Source: Chitinophaga pinensis (GTDB lineage Bacteria > Bacteroidota > Bacteroidia > Flavobacteriales > Flavobacteriaceae). Taken from it: a DNA stretch of 5,525 bases. How positions within the stretch are numbered: the first letter of the stretch is position 1; each line of letters begins with the position of its first letter. The notes below the pieces were generated by a model. It ran no database searches. It was not told the origin of the DNA and was given only the letters and a program-made list of their open reading frames with translations. Below, piece after piece: positions 5,525 to 5,525 of the stretch. The DNA lies in assembly GCA_943324925.2 (NCBI GenBank), contig CALPNL020000134.1:1-5525 (forward strand), written 5' to 3'. A program made the position numbers and the translations under genes.

Positions 5525-5525
5525 C

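Noticed and set aside
5450..5525. tRNA-Pro as an integration site with an adjacent mobile element
   Set aside because: The window ends one base after the tRNA, so no att repeat or integrase can be seen; nothing upstream suggests one.

Overview
The window reads as a chromosomal housekeeping segment from a low-GC member of the Bacteroidota, most likely Flavobacteriaceae and close to Flavobacterium. The evidence is the AT-rich composition, AT-rich leaders without Shine-Dalgarno sequences, a TTTG-N20-TAnnTTTG promoter of the Bacteroidota type in front of the tRNAs, and the character of the proteins. I see no transposase, integrase, phage gene, CRISPR array or toxin-antitoxin pair, and no clear sign of horizontal transfer.

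Layout. The left edge cuts into gyrA (+ strand). The last 569 codons are present: the end of the breakage-reunion domain, the six-bladed C-terminal DNA-wrapping domain and a very acidic tail. Twenty bases later on the same strand is a gene for an exported tetratricopeptide-repeat protein, probably in the same transcript. A strong hairpin with an A-run on one side and a T-run on the other (about 3083-3118) ends this unit. It also ends the convergent unit on the - strand. That second unit is read right to left: a thiolase of the acetyl-CoA C-acetyltransferase type, then, after 6 bases, a C40 (NlpC/P60) peptidase with an N-terminal SH3-like region. The peptidase resembles YkfC, the cytoplasmic L-Ala-gamma-D-Glu dipeptidyl peptidase of murein-peptide recycling.

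The thiolase start and the tRNA genes are separated by a divergent intergenic region of about 280 bases (5067-5345). It holds a good promoter for the tRNAs, a possible second promoter-like match, a perfect 6-bp dyad, and a small GNRA-capped hairpin just upstream of the first tRNA. The right edge has two + strand tRNA genes, tRNA-Ser(GCU) and tRNA-Pro(UGG), 17 bases apart and probably co-transcribed. The tRNA-Ser gene does not encode its CCA end.

How the genes relate: gyrA and the tRNAs are core information-processing genes. The thiolase and the peptidase may be co-expressed for carbon and cell-wall-peptide salvage, but that link is inferred only from the operon. I did not find convincing evidence of a novel system. 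The points most worth checking are the gyrA/TPR pairing, the thiolase/YkfC-like pairing, the thiolase pocket substitutions and the extreme GyrA tail.
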